Assembly (NCBI RefSeq): GCF_003604215.1 | Contig: NZ_QXGS01000001.1 | Span: forward strand, 310,001-374,000 | Length of the DNA: 64,000 bases | Reading direction: 5' to 3' | Origin: Teichococcus vastitatis | Lineage (GTDB): Bacteria; Pseudomonadota; Alphaproteobacteria; Acetobacterales; Acetobacteraceae | Part shown: piece by piece, positions 1-9,083 of the stretch | Numbering within the stretch: position 1 is the stretch's first letter | Layout: each line of letters begins with the position of its first letter | Translations under genes and position numbers: made by a program | The notes under the pieces: model-generated | Told to the model about the DNA's origin: nothing | The model's input: the letters and a program-made list of their open reading frames with translations, nothing else | The model's database searches: none

Positions 1-57
1 CTGGGCGTCTGGGAGGCGATCCGCAAAGGCCGCCAATTCGGCGAACCGGGTGCCTGA
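1..57 (+). CDS. C-terminal end of a gene entering from the left
   Basis: The first 18 codons read open in frame 1 and end at TGA (55-57), giving a short tail that ends GRQFGEPGA. Codon use is GC-rich like the rest of the window. Too little is present to assign a family. Confidence 0.5.
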   Translation: MGVWEAIRKGRQFGEPGA

Positions 58-547
58 TCCAGGGCATCCATCACGCCCAGTGTTCTGGCATTTGCGCCTC
101 GATGGTAGCCGCCGGCCTTCTGGCAGCCGCGCATCGGGGTGCCTTCAGCGCCTTGGGTATCAGGTAACGACAATGAGTACGGGCGCTCTGGTGGGCCAAG
201 CCAACATTCACTACAATCCAGAAAGTAGAATTCTTTTTTAGTATTTTCATCAAAAGGAACTGCTGCGGCAGCTGTGAAGAATCTTTTTTCTGGGATGCTC
301 TGGATCTTCCCTGTAAGAGACAGCAATTTTACTAAAAGTTGAATTTTTGCGCTGCGACTTCATCGAAGAGCTGTAATAACTGCTCGCGTTTTCGTGAGCC
401 TCAGGCTAGGCAGTGCGTGTTCCGAGCGCATGGCGGGCGGCCACTTTCGCCAGCGAACCTCGCGCAACTCGTACCGGAGTTCACCAACCTTGCTGCCGCA
501 CGCAGCCGGGAATGGAAACTCTTGTACCCGACGCACAGGAAGCAAGA
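58..547. other. Intergenic leader with an AT-rich island
   Basis: No convincing gene is visible. About 220-350 is markedly AT-rich, with T6 and T7 runs, against a very GC-rich background. It lies directly upstream of the glycosidase gene and probably contains its promoter. Short open frames here have no recognisable protein character. Confidence 0.5.
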
Positions 548-2044
548 ATGGCTCTTCTCGGGGTCTATGTTGATAACAGCGCCCAGCATGTCAGGCAGTT
601 TGAGAAATGGCTGGGTCGGCCGGTAGACGGCATTCACGGCGTGGTCGGCAGCGCCAATTGGGGCGACTTCGTTTCCAGCTCCCGGTGGTCCGTGGACACG
701 CTGTGGAAGCCGACCGGGCGCGAGGTATTCTGGTCTGTTCCACTGCTCGCAGGCGGCGCCGATCTCTGGTCCGCCTCCGATGGCGATTACAACCATTACT
801 ACAAGCAGGTCGCCCAGAATCTGGTCCGATATGCTAACAATCCGACGGGGGACATCTATGTCCGCACCGGTTGGGAGATGAACGGAAGCTGGTTCCAGTG
901 GTCCGCCGAAGGCAAAGAGACCGCCTTCATCGGCGCCTTTCGGCAGTTCGTCGACACCTTCCGCTCCGTCTCGGACCGCTTCAAGTTCGAGTGGAACGCG
1001 AATGAAGCTCATGGCGGCATGGACCCGTCCAAAGCTTATCCCGGTGACAAATACGTCGACATCGTCGGCATGGATTTCTACTTCCATCCACAGTGGCAGG
1101 ACTGGGACTCGGCCAAGGCCTTTGCCCATGTGCGCGACCAGAAATATGGCCTGCAATGGGTGGAGAACTTCGCCAAATCCCACGGCAAACCCACCGCTTA
1201 TTCGGAATGGGGCGCACAGGGCGACAACGCGTCCGGCTTCATCAAGGCGGCGCATGACTGGTTCGACAGCCATAACGTCGTCTACCAGTCGTTCTGGGAT
1301 TCGAATGCCAATTATCCCGGTCGCACATCGGATGGCAGTGATCCGAACTCTGGCCGGACCTACAAATCCTATTTCGGTGACGCCAGCACCCCTCCTGCCA
1401 ATGTCGGCAGCGGCTCCGGTGGTACGTCGTCAGGCGGCGGCGCGGGCAACGCGCATGCGTCGGGCGGCTGGACCAAGCAGGCCTGGGGCGGCAGCGGCTA
1501 CGACAATTGGTATGGCACCAGCGGCAACGACCGGTACCAGTCGAATGGCGGCCGAGACACCATGCAGGGCGGCGCCGGCGATGATACCTATGTCATCTCC
1601 TCAGCCCATGATCGCGTGGTGGAGAAGGCCGGATCGGGGACTGACACGGTGCAGACCTGGATCGGCAGCTACGCCCTTCCGGACCATGTCGAGAACCTGA
1701 CCTTGACCGGCCATGGCTGGTCGAGCGGAACCGGCAATGGCCTAGCCAACATCATCATCGGCAATAGCGGCCACAATGTGCTGAATGGCATGGGTGGCCA
1801 GGACCGGCTCGCCGGCGGCAGTGGTGCGGATACCTTTGTGATCGGCAAGGCACAAGGCCACGACCGCATCACCGACTTCCGTGAGTGGGAAGGCGATAAG
1901 ATCGCGTTTAAGGGCTTCGGCGGCGGCACCTACATCAGCCATGAGGGCGATGTCTGGTCCCTGCGCAGCGCTGACGGTTCGGTGACCAAGGTGACGATCA
2001 GCGGTATCACCAGCTTGTCCGCCAGCGATTACAGCTGGAGCTGA
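548..2044 (+). CDS. GH26-like glycoside hydrolase with C-terminal RTX calcium-binding repeats
   Basis: This 498-residue protein probably cleaves a beta-mannan-type polysaccharide outside the cell. Residues about 1-290 resemble family GH26: the likely acid/base Glu is E110 in GWEMNGSW and the likely nucleophile is E220 in YSEWG. A Gly/Ser-rich linker follows. Two RTX-like stretches then appear, near residues 322-350 (GGAGDDTY) and 405-435 (GGSGADTF), with the usual hydrophobic C-terminal end. RTX repeats without a Sec signal peptide point to type I secretion, but no secretion genes lie nearby. The ATG at 548 was chosen because AGGAAG sits 5 nt before it and the fold starts there; the frame stays open upstream to 413. 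The exact substrate is not readable from the sequence. Confidence 0.8.
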   Translation: MALLGVYVDNSAQHVRQFEKWLGRPVDGIHGVVGSANWGDFVSSSRWSVDTLWKPTGREVFWSVPLLAGGADLWSASDGDYNHYYKQVAQNLVRYANNPTGDIYVRTGWEMNGSWFQWSAEGKETAFIGAFRQFVDTFRSVSDRFKFEWNANEAHGGMDPSKAYPGDKYVDIVGMDFYFHPQWQDWDSAKAFAHVRDQKYGLQWVENFAKSHGKPTAYSEWGAQGDNASGFIKAAHDWFDSHNVVYQSFWDSNANYPGRTSDGSDPNSGRTYKSYFGDASTPPANVGSGSGGTSSGGGAGNAHASGGWTKQAWGGSGYDNWYGTSGNDRYQSNGGRDTMQGGAGDDTYVISSAHDRVVEKAGSGTDTVQTWIGSYALPDHVENLTLTGHGWSSGTGNGLANIIIGNSGHNVLNGMGGQDRLAGGSGADTFVIGKAQGHDRITDFREWEGDKIAFKGFGGGTYISHEGDVWSLRSADGSVTKVTISGITSLSASDYSWS

Positions 2045-2458
2045 TTTCCCTGTCGCTCGATGATGCAGCCAGGCATGGCGTTCTCGCCGGGCCTGGCTGC
2101 CTGCCAACGGACAATGTCCGTCGGCGATAGCGGCATGAGGACGGTGGGCACCGTTCGACGCTCCAACATGCGCCGGATCGCGGAGGAATGGAAAGCAGAG
2201 GCCGCGAATCACCGGCAAACTCACCGCTCTGCTCCCCAACCTGCCGCGCCATGGCGCAACGCGCTCCATCACGACATGGGCGGAGCCGCCATTCTCGCGG
2301 CTTCCCCGCGCCGCAGCCATCCTGCTGAAACCGATCGCGGCGATGGGCATTGCCTGAACTCTGTCCCGGCTGCAGGCGCCTCCGCTCTCATGGAACAAGC
2401 CGGCGCCCACATCCGGAAAAGCACCTGTCAGGGCAGTGATTTGCCCTGCATGCTGGTT
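2045..2458. other. Intergenic region, nothing recognised
   Basis: This is a 414-bp gap between two convergent genes. Open frames run through it on both strands, as expected at this GC content, but none shows domain character or a good ribosome binding site. No clear terminator with a T tract was seen. Confidence 0.4.
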
Positions 2459-3889
2459 TCAGCCGCCACTCGCCATCGCCAGGGGCGGCGCCACATTCTC
2501 CGGAATCGGGCAGACATACGGCGTGGCGGCCGTGCGCGCCGCGAGATCGGCCTTGGCCGCCGTCAGCAACGCCGGATTGTTGATCAGATCGAGCGCCGTG
2601 CCGGCCATTACCTTGGCCACATGCACCATGCCCTTGTGCGCGGCCGGCATCTTGCCCTGCGCCGTCCATTGCCAGGAATGCGCCGGCGTGCCGATCGCCT
2701 CCGTGGCGCCGCTGGCCTGAACCGTCGGCACTACCCAGGATACGTCCCCCACATCGGTGGAGCCGAGCAGGCTGGCACCCATGCGCTCGGCAATCGGCGG
2801 CTGGATGGCATCCGTCAGCGGCAGGTCCTTGCGCGGCGCGAAGCCGGATCGGTTATAGTTGCTGGCGATGTCCTGCGGCGACAGCGTTGCCTGGATCTGC
2901 CGCGCGAAGTCGCGGTCCGCCTCGTCGAAGGGCACGGGACCGAGCCGCATGAAATTGTCCTGCATCACCTGCTCCAGCGGCGCGTTTCCCAGCAGGTTGG
3001 CGGTCGCGGACAGGATCTTCACCGCCACAGTGGTTTCGGTCATCAACGCTGCCCCATCGGCGATCTTTCGCACCCGCTCGATCAGCGCGAACATCTCGTG
3101 CAAGGTATGCGCACGCACCGCGTATCGGATCTTGGCTTCGCCCTGCACCACATTGGGGGCGATCCCGCCGGCATTCAGGTAAGCATAATGGATGCGCGCA
3201 TCACTCGGCATGTGCTCGCGCATGTAGTTCACGCCGACGTTCATCAATTCCACCGCATCCAGCGCCGAGCGGCCGAGATGCGGCGCCGCGGCCGCATGGC
3301 TTGATCGCCCGGTGAAGGCGAAATCAATCCGCGTCATCGCCAGAGAGTCGGCTTCTTGCACCCCGGCCCAGGCGAAGGGATGCCAAGTGATCGCCGCATC
3401 CACATCGCGAAAGGCGCCGGCGCGCACCATGAAGGTCTTGGCGGCGCCGCCTTCCTCGGCCGGGCAGCCGTAATAGCGCACCCGGGCCTTGACTCCGTTC
3501 TCCTGAAGCCAATCCTTCACCGCGGCAGCTGCCAGCAGCGCACCGGCGCCGAGCAGGTTGTGGCCGCAGCCATGGCCATGTCCGCCGATCGTGACCGGAC
3601 GGCGCTCGGCGACGCCCGATTCCTGGGATAAGCCCGGCAGCGCGTCGTATTCCCCCAGAAAGGCGATCACCGGCCCTTCTTCCCCGGCCTCGCCCATCAC
3701 AGCCGTGGGAATGCCAGCCACCTCCCGGGTGACGCGGAAGCCCTGCTGCTCCAGCATCGAGGCATGTTCGGCGCAGGAGCGGTGCTCGTTGTAGAGCAGC
3801 TCCGGCATATCCCAGATGCGGTCGCTGAGCTCGATGAAGGCCTGCTTGCGCTCCTCCACCAGGTTCCAGATGTTTTCGCTATTGCGCAT
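2459..3889 (-). CDS. M20-family amidohydrolase (AbgB-like)
   Basis: This 476-residue metallo-amidohydrolase resembles the p-aminobenzoyl-glutamate hydrolase B group, so it probably cleaves an amide such as an N-acyl amino acid. Metal-ligand motifs are visible: GHGCGH (C108, H110), CPAEEGG (E145/E146), the TWHP histidine H170, and a late GTPAHSW histidine. The dimerisation domain follows FTGRSSHAAAAPH. The ATG at 3889 has GGAG 8 nt upstream; an earlier in-frame start (3934) would add an uncharacteristic leader. A close paralogue lies at 41783-43207 with the same motif numbering. This copy stands alone, whereas the other is next to a binding protein. The substrate is unknown. Confidence 0.85.
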   Translation of the reverse strand: MRNSENIWNLVEERKQAFIELSDRIWDMPELLYNEHRSCAEHASMLEQQGFRVTREVAGIPTAVMGEAGEEGPVIAFLGEYDALPGLSQESGVAERRPVTIGGHGHGCGHNLLGAGALLAAAAVKDWLQENGVKARVRYYGCPAEEGGAAKTFMVRAGAFRDVDAAITWHPFAWAGVQEADSLAMTRIDFAFTGRSSHAAAAPHLGRSALDAVELMNVGVNYMREHMPSDARIHYAYLNAGGIAPNVVQGEAKIRYAVRAHTLHEMFALIERVRKIADGAALMTETTVAVKILSATANLLGNAPLEQVMQDNFMRLGPVPFDEADRDFARQIQATLSPQDIASNYNRSGFAPRKDLPLTDAIQPPIAERMGASLLGSTDVGDVSWVVPTVQASGATEAIGTPAHSWQWTAQGKMPAAHKGMVHVAKVMAGTALDLINNPALLTAAKADLAARTAATPYVCPIPENVAPPLAMASGG

Positions 3890-4088
3890 GATCGCGGCTC
3901 CGCCTCGCTGGTTCTCCGGAGTGCCGCGCGCCAACGCGCCGCGTCAAGCCGCCGGGATCGCGGATGCATCTCAAAATGCATCCGACCTGCGGGATGCAGA
4001 TGATTCATCTCTGGGACGAACCGATCGCGCGCTGCGTCGTTAAGGACGGGCTTGCCATCCACGCCGCCCCTTCCCCCAGGAGTCCGAC

Positions 4089-5117
4089 GTGCCCCCAAAG
4101 GCCCCCGCCTATCCTACACCCGCTCCTGCCCTCCCCATCCAGCGGAGCCTAACCTCACGGTGGAAAGGTCATCTGGTTGTTTTCGCCCTTGCCACGGCGT
4201 TTTCCTTGCTGACCTTCATCAGCCCCGATGCCGTGGCAGCCAGGGAAACGCAGGCACGTGCCGCTGCCGGTACGCAGAAGGCGGCGGTCAGGCCACGCCG
4301 TGACGCGCGGCGAGATGCGCGACCGCAACGCACCGTGCGCCGCAATGCGGCACAGCGCACGCCGACCCGAATCGAGGCGAAGCGCGGTGCGCGAGCCCGC
4401 GCCCAGCCGAAGCGCGCGGCTGCCCCGAGGCAGGCCGCCTCCCGGCCCCAGGCCCGCTCCGCTGGCCGCGGCACCGCCATAGCGAATCCGGTGGGCAGTC
4501 GCGTCTTCCAGCGTGCCGAACATGCAACAGGGATGAGTGCCGAGGTGCTGCGGCGCATCGCCGAGCGGGAAAGCCGGCTCGATCCCCACGCGCGCAATCC
4601 CCTTTCCTCGGCCCGCGGCCTCATGCAGTTCACCCGCGATACCTGGCTGGAGGTGGTCCGGGATTTCGGCCCGCGCCACGGATTGGCCCGGCAGGCGGCG
4701 GCACTGACCACGGATCGCGACGGCACCATCGGCGCGCGGGATTGGAAGACCCTGCAGCGCATCCTCAAGCTCAGGGACGATCCTCAGCTTTCCGCCACGC
4801 TGGCGGCCGAAAGGATGAAGGAGGTGGGTTCCAGTCTCGAGGATTCCGTCGGCCGGCGCGTTCGCCCTGCCGATCTTTACCTGGTGCACTTGCTGGGCCC
4901 TACCGGAGCACGGCGCTTCCTTACCGCTCTCCGGAAAACACCCAGCCGGTCCAGCCTGGCGGTCGTGGGGCAGGCAGCCGCGGTGAATCCTGGCGTCTTC
5001 GAACGCGGCGGGCGCCCACTGCCCGTCTCACATGTGTACGCGGAAGTGGCGGAGATGTTCGAGCCGCCGCCCGAGCGGCGGACCCAGCAGATGCTGGCAT
5101 CGGCCGCGGAGGAGTGA
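4089..5117 (+). CDS. Transglycosylase SLT domain protein with basic linker
   Basis: This 342-residue predicted periplasmic protein probably acts on peptidoglycan. Residues 28-50 are hydrophobic and end in a signal-peptidase-like AVA. Residues about 55-130 are an Arg/Ala/Pro-rich basic linker that could bind wall or DNA-like polyanions. The lysozyme-like fold starts near 140; E161 in RESRLDP is the likely catalytic Glu, followed by SSARGLMQFT, the usual SLT motif. The C-terminal part continues with a helical region and YLVHLLGPTGARRF. The start is uncertain, because the N-terminus before the hydrophobic segment is long (27 residues). It could be structural rather than catalytic, but the Glu is intact. 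Confidence 0.75.
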   Translation: MPPKAPAYPTPAPALPIQRSLTSRWKGHLVVFALATAFSLLTFISPDAVAARETQARAAAGTQKAAVRPRRDARRDARPQRTVRRNAAQRTPTRIEAKRGARARAQPKRAAAPRQAASRPQARSAGRGTAIANPVGSRVFQRAEHATGMSAEVLRRIAERESRLDPHARNPLSSARGLMQFTRDTWLEVVRDFGPRHGLARQAAALTTDRDGTIGARDWKTLQRILKLRDDPQLSATLAAERMKEVGSSLEDSVGRRVRPADLYLVHLLGPTGARRFLTALRKTPSRSSLAVVGQAAAVNPGVFERGGRPLPVSHVYAEVAEMFEPPPERRTQQMLASAAEE

Positions 5118-5443
5118 TCACGGCATTTCGGCCGATGGCCAGGGTCGATGCCCAGGGGCGGCACCACGGTGAGGAAGAATGGCGCGGGCCGCGCCCTATG
5201 GCCACGCCTCGGCTTCTCCGTCAGCAGGCAGGCCCTGAGCCGGCGGCGACCCCGGGAAGCGTAGCTTCGGGGAGGCAGTGGCTCTATCCGGGAAGCTTCC
5301 CGGCGAGGCAGCCGGCCTTCCGGGCGTGTCATTGATGCTGAATATGTCTAGACAGGCTTGATTGCTGCGCCGCCAGAACCGCGGAAATGCGCAGAGGCAT
5401 CTCCGGACGGTTCCGACGGCGAGGCGGTGGTATCTCACCGGCC
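5118..5443. other. Intergenic region, nothing recognised
   Basis: This is a 326-bp gap between convergent genes. No RNA gene or protein with domain character was recognised. Confidence 0.35.
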
Positions 5444-5548
5444 TCAGCGACGGTTGCGCAGCCACAGCGTGAGAAACAACACCGCCACCATGATGATGGC
5501 GCCTGTTCTGTGCTGCGCAAACCATTCAAGCGCCTGGTTCAAAGGCAA
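5444..5548 (-). CDS. Candidate single-span membrane microprotein (34 aa)
   Basis: This short frame encodes an amphipathic start (LNQALEWFAQHR), then one hydrophobic segment of about 15 residues (IIMVAVLFLTLWL), then a positive end (RNRR). That is a typical small inner-membrane protein layout. The likely start is TTG at 5548, with GGGAG ending 6 nt upstream. The frame stays open further upstream without ATG or GTG. It lies just downstream of the small RKPNYNF protein gene on the same strand. No family is recognised. The support is composition and the ribosome binding site only. Confidence 0.35.
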   Translation of the reverse strand: MPLNQALEWFAQHRTGAIIMVAVLFLTLWLRNRR

Positions 5549-5595
5549 GTTACGCTCCCGACCGGTGTTGCCTGCCCCTGTCCGGGCAGTAGCGC

Positions 5596-5778
5596 CTATT
5601 TCTCCGCCACCTCATCTCCGCCACGCCCTTCCTCCTCAGGATGGGCTTCCTGAAGTTCCGAATCAGGCTTCTCCTTCTCGGCAGCCTGCTCCTGCTTCTT
5701 CTGGAGCTTGGCTTCCAGCTTGGTCCGCTTCGCACTTTCACGCTGCGACCGTTCGAAATTGTAGTTGGGCTTTCTCAT
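5596..5778 (-). CDS. Small conserved charged protein (RKPNYNFER type)
   Basis: This 60-residue, highly charged protein begins MRKPNYNFERSQRESAK and continues as a Lys/Glu/Gln-rich helix (KLQKKQEQAAEK) with an acidic end. I recall small alphaproteobacterial proteins with this KPNYNFER opening annotated only as hypothetical; no function is known to me. The ATG at 5778 has AAGGA about 7 nt upstream. A TTG two codons earlier is less likely. Confidence 0.65.
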   Translation of the reverse strand: MRKPNYNFERSQRESAKRTKLEAKLQKKQEQAAEKEKPDSELQEAHPEEEGRGGDEVAEK

Positions 5779-7037
5779 CGGCAAATCCTTGCTTGGGTTG
5801 AGAACAAAGCAACCCGCTGAGGGTACTGCCCTTGCTCGTCCAGCCCCAGCCCTTTTCCCTGGCTGAGCGGGTCACCCGTGACATGAGGAAAGCTCAGGAG
5901 CGGCAGGATTGTTGCCATGGAACAGCTCGACCCTCCTCCCGGCAGCAATGAACATGCGTGGCGTTCTTGTTGCCGCTGCGAGCCTGAACCGGCGCCTTGT
6001 CTGGTCCAATCCGGGAGGCAGAGCCGCAGTCTGTTGATCCGCCTGCCTGGCTGAAGGTCATGCCATCCAGTCCCGGAACCCGCCTCAGGATTGGCAGGAG
6101 CCGTAAATCGCGTGGATACGGGATAACGGCCAGACAGCAACCATGCCTCGGCATTCCGGGTCAGGCAGGAGATGGCTTGGCAGGTGCCTCAAGGTACCTC
6201 CTGGCCGGCGGCGCTGCTGTTGCGGCGTGCTGACCGTGCGAGGAGTGAGCCTCGCTCACGTTCTGCATGGTCGCAGCCGGCCCATTCCGTGGTCCCGATC
6301 GGCCAGCCGGCATCGGTCCGGGATACCGCCTTCGGGGCGGCGCGGCGGCTCTTCCCCGGCGCGGCCTGCCGTGTGAACGGGGCGGCTGAACCTCATTTCC
6401 GGCGATGTCAGCGCTGGACCACCTCTGGTGGCTGAGAAATGTTGCCGAAGCCTGGAGAATGGGACGGGTGACGTCGCCGCATTGCCAATGATCGACAGCA
6501 CCATCGCCGAGGCACCTCCCGCGAAGCTCGCCCGCTCAGCGCCTAGCGAGAAGCGCTTGAACCAACCACGGTACGGATCAAGGCGCGGCGCTCGGGCTTG
6601 CACGGCGGTCCCAAGTCCTGGGATGGCACAGCGCTCATGAGGCCGGAAACGGAGGCCGCCTGCCCACCCGGACCCGGCATGCCGCTGCAGCATGGCGCGG
6701 TTGGCCAGATGCTGGCGAATCGGCGGCGATACGCCCAGCGCTGAAGGCCCGGCGCAGGCTTCTGGGAACCGATCGGGAACATGCTGTGTCGGGTGCGCGC
6801 CTGGTCCGGATGGCGAGCGCCAGGATCGCAGGTGCGCTTACCTCCGAATCGGCCAGCAGCCGACCGGCTGCGCTGCCGCGGCATCGATCCTCGCCAGGTT
6901 CGCCATCCCCGCCCCGGTGCCGCGCTGAGTCGCGGTGCCAGACCTGTCGTGAGTTCGGGGCAGATGACGTCTCCAGCGGCTGGAATGCATGGGAGGCGCT
7001 GGGCTACAACCATCGTACCAATCCCGTCGCTTTCCTC
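5779..7037. other. 1.26-kb stretch without a convincing gene
   Basis: Open frames cover this region on both strands, but their translations are Arg/Pro/Ser/Gly-rich and lack hydrophobic periodicity or domain motifs, as expected for non-coding GC-rich DNA. It includes the dinB upstream region. I did not find a tRNA, a clear terminator or a repeat. Confidence 0.4.
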
Positions 7038-8168
7038 GTGACATCGCCAGTCCGCAAGATCATCCACATCGACATGGATGCGTTCTACGCGTCCGTTGAG
7101 CAGCGCGACGATCCGTCCCTCCGCGGACGGCCGCTGGCGGTTGGCGGCTCGCGCGAGCGCGGCGTTGTGGCAGCCGCCAGCTATGAGGCACGCCGGTTCG
7201 GCGTGCGCTCCGCCATGCCGTCGCGGACGGCGCTCAGGCTGTGTCCCGATCTGGTGTTCGTGCCGCCGCGCTTCGAGCGCTACCGCGAGATCTCGCAGCG
7301 CATCCGGGGCATCTTCCTCGACTACACGCCGCTCGTGGAGCCGCTGTCCCTCGACGAAGCCTATCTCGACGTCACCGAGAACCTGCAGGGCGTGCCGACG
7401 GCGACGCGCATCGCCCGCGAGATCCGAGGGCGCATCCTCGGTGAGACCGCGCTGACGGCCTCGGCGGGGATCAGCTACAACAAGTTCCTTGCCAAGCTGG
7501 CCTCCGACCACCGCAAGCCCAACGGCCAGTTCGTCATCACGCCGCAGATGGGCGCCGAGTTCGTGGCTGAACTCGAGGTAGGCAGGTTCCATGGCATCGG
7601 CCCGGCGACGGCGGCCAGGATGAACAGCCTCGGCATCCGCACGGGGCGTGACCTGCGCGAGCAGGGCCTCGCCTTCCTGGCCGCACATTTCGGAAAGGCG
7701 GGCGCCCACTTCCATGCCATCTCCCGCGGCGAGGACAACAGGCCCGTGGTGCCCGACCGGCCACGGAAATCCTCAGGCTCGGAGACCACCTATCCGCGCG
7801 ACCTCGCCAGCCCAGAGGAGATCGAGGCGGGCGTCGAGGCGCTCGGCCTCGAGGTGTGGGAATGGTGCGAAACGAGTGGCAAGCTCGGCCGAACCGTGAC
7901 ACTCAAGGTGAAGTACGCCGATTTCCAGCAGATCACCCGCAGCCGTTCCTCCTTCGAGCCGGTGTCGAGCCGCGCCGCGCTGGCCGGCACGGCCATTGAA
8001 CTGGCGCGCGGCCTGTTTCCGTTGCTCAAGAAGGTGCGTCTCCTCGGCGTCACGGTGTCGAACTTCGAGGGTGATCAGGCACCGGGCAAGGCCCAGATGG
8101 CCTTTGATTTCGACGATGGCGCCATCGCGCCAGACCGCACAACGGCGTCGCGTTCCTCAGCATCCTGA
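7038..8168 (+). CDS. dinB: DNA polymerase IV
   Basis: This 376-residue Y-family translesion polymerase copies damaged templates. The N-terminal HIDMDAFYASVEQ holds catalytic D12, and SLDEAYLDVT holds D106 and E107. The fingers and helix-hairpin-helix region (GIGPATAARMNSLG) and the little-finger domain (KYADFQQITRS) follow, and the length is normal. I place the start at GTG 7038 because the conserved core begins a few codons later; the frame stays open to 6786, but that leader looks non-coding. No strong ribosome binding site precedes the GTG. I did not find a GTTC-N7-GTTC LexA site immediately upstream. The last 15 or so residues are low-complexity. Confidence 0.92.
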   Translation: MTSPVRKIIHIDMDAFYASVEQRDDPSLRGRPLAVGGSRERGVVAAASYEARRFGVRSAMPSRTALRLCPDLVFVPPRFERYREISQRIRGIFLDYTPLVEPLSLDEAYLDVTENLQGVPTATRIAREIRGRILGETALTASAGISYNKFLAKLASDHRKPNGQFVITPQMGAEFVAELEVGRFHGIGPATAARMNSLGIRTGRDLREQGLAFLAAHFGKAGAHFHAISRGEDNRPVVPDRPRKSSGSETTYPRDLASPEEIEAGVEALGLEVWEWCETSGKLGRTVTLKVKYADFQQITRSRSSFEPVSSRAALAGTAIELARGLFPLLKKVRLLGVTVSNFEGDQAPGKAQMAFDFDDGAIAPDRTTASRSSAS

Positions 8169-8244
8169 TGGTCGTGGCGCAGGCGTGGGCGGCTCGTCGT
8201 TGCCGGACTGATCACCGGCGCTGCCCGGGCGGGCTCCGGCCGGC

Positions 8245-8592
8245 TCAGCCGCGGCTGGCCTCGCTCATCGCCCGGTAGGCGGCCTCCAGCGCGGCAAGGG
8301 AACGGGCACCCTGGGCGGCCGCGGCCTTGTCGCTGCTGTCGCCGTCCTCCATCTGCGTGCGCGCTGCCTCGACGCCTTCCGCCAGGCTTTCGCAACACTC
8401 CGCCAGATGCTCGTTGACTTCGCCCTGGTCCAGTTCCGCATCCGCACGCCAGGCGGTCGCGATGGCCTGGACCTCCCTCGCCACCCGATCGGGAGAGCCG
8501 CCGCGTCCGACCACCTCGGCGATGCGTGTCAGGGCCTGCTTCGGCAGATTGACCCGGGCGGGCTTCCGGGCGGCGGCAGACTTCTTGCTCAT
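8245..8592 (-). CDS. Small hypothetical protein, Lys/Ala-rich start
   Basis: This 115-residue protein starts MSKKSAAARKPARVNLPKQ, then is mostly helical and acidic (ELDQGEVNEHLAECCESLAEG). No family was recognised. The ATG at 8592 has AGGA 6 nt upstream, which favours it over the earlier in-frame start at 8676. It faces dinB tail to tail. Confidence 0.55.
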   Translation of the reverse strand: MSKKSAAARKPARVNLPKQALTRIAEVVGRGGSPDRVAREVQAIATAWRADAELDQGEVNEHLAECCESLAEGVEAARTQMEDGDSSDKAAAAQGARSLAALEAAYRAMSEASRG

Positions 8593-8725
8593 TCTGGATC
8601 CTGTGTCGGCGGCGCAGACCCGGCTGCCGGAGCCAGGTACCGCGCAGGGCCAGGGATGCTGTGTGATCACCACCATATAGGCGGTTCCTAGCCGTTCCGC
8701 AGGAGCCGGACTGCCACAGAAGTCC

Positions 8726-9007
8726 TTATTCGAGATGGGATAACGGGCTGAACTCCAGAAGAAAGCGGACCACCTTGCCGAGCGGCATCTCGCAGGGCCT
8801 CAACGCCAAGCTACCGCCGTTTAGCCGATAAACATTGCAGCTGACGCGGTCGCGGCCGCCGAGTTCCTCGCCATAAAGCGAGCGGCGACTCCCATCCTCC
8901 GACGCTCTCACGGTGACGCCGTAGCGACGGCCGCCGTACAGGCCATCACTGTAGCCGGCAGGCAGGGCCGCCAGCCGGGCGAGGGCCGCTTCCAGACCGT
9001 TGTTCAT
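8726..9007 (-). CDS. Small hypothetical protein (AGYSDGLYGGRRYGVT type)
   Basis: This 93-residue protein has a compact pattern: a short N-terminal helix, then YGGRRYGVTVRASEDGSRRSLYGEELGG, then a hydrophobic end. The regular beta-like layout and the GRRYGVT/EELGG motifs look like a real conserved domain of unknown function. The start is set at ATG 9007, because the earlier frame up to 9127 has no protein character. It is divergent from hflX, 76 bp away. Confidence 0.55.
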   Translation of the reverse strand: MNNGLEAALARLAALPAGYSDGLYGGRRYGVTVRASEDGSRRSLYGEELGGRDRVSCNVYRLNGGSLALRPCEMPLGKVVRFLLEFSPLSHLE

Positions 9008-9083
9008 CGCGGTGACAACGCGCGTCCGCGTGCGGCGTTCATGAACGCCGGAAGATTGGCCGACCCATGCTACTGGACGCTCC

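Noticed and set aside
2060-3304. Plus-strand open frame of about 414 codons
   Set aside because: It overlaps the M20 amidohydrolase gene on the other strand; its translation is His/Arg-rich without motifs.
6786-7037. An extra 84 N-terminal residues for dinB
   Set aside because: The translation is Arg/Ser/Pro-rich and non-conserved in character; the polymerase core begins right after GTG 7038.
6543-7715. Minus-strand frame across the dinB upstream region
   Set aside because: It runs opposite the dinB coding sequence and its composition is that of a shadow frame.
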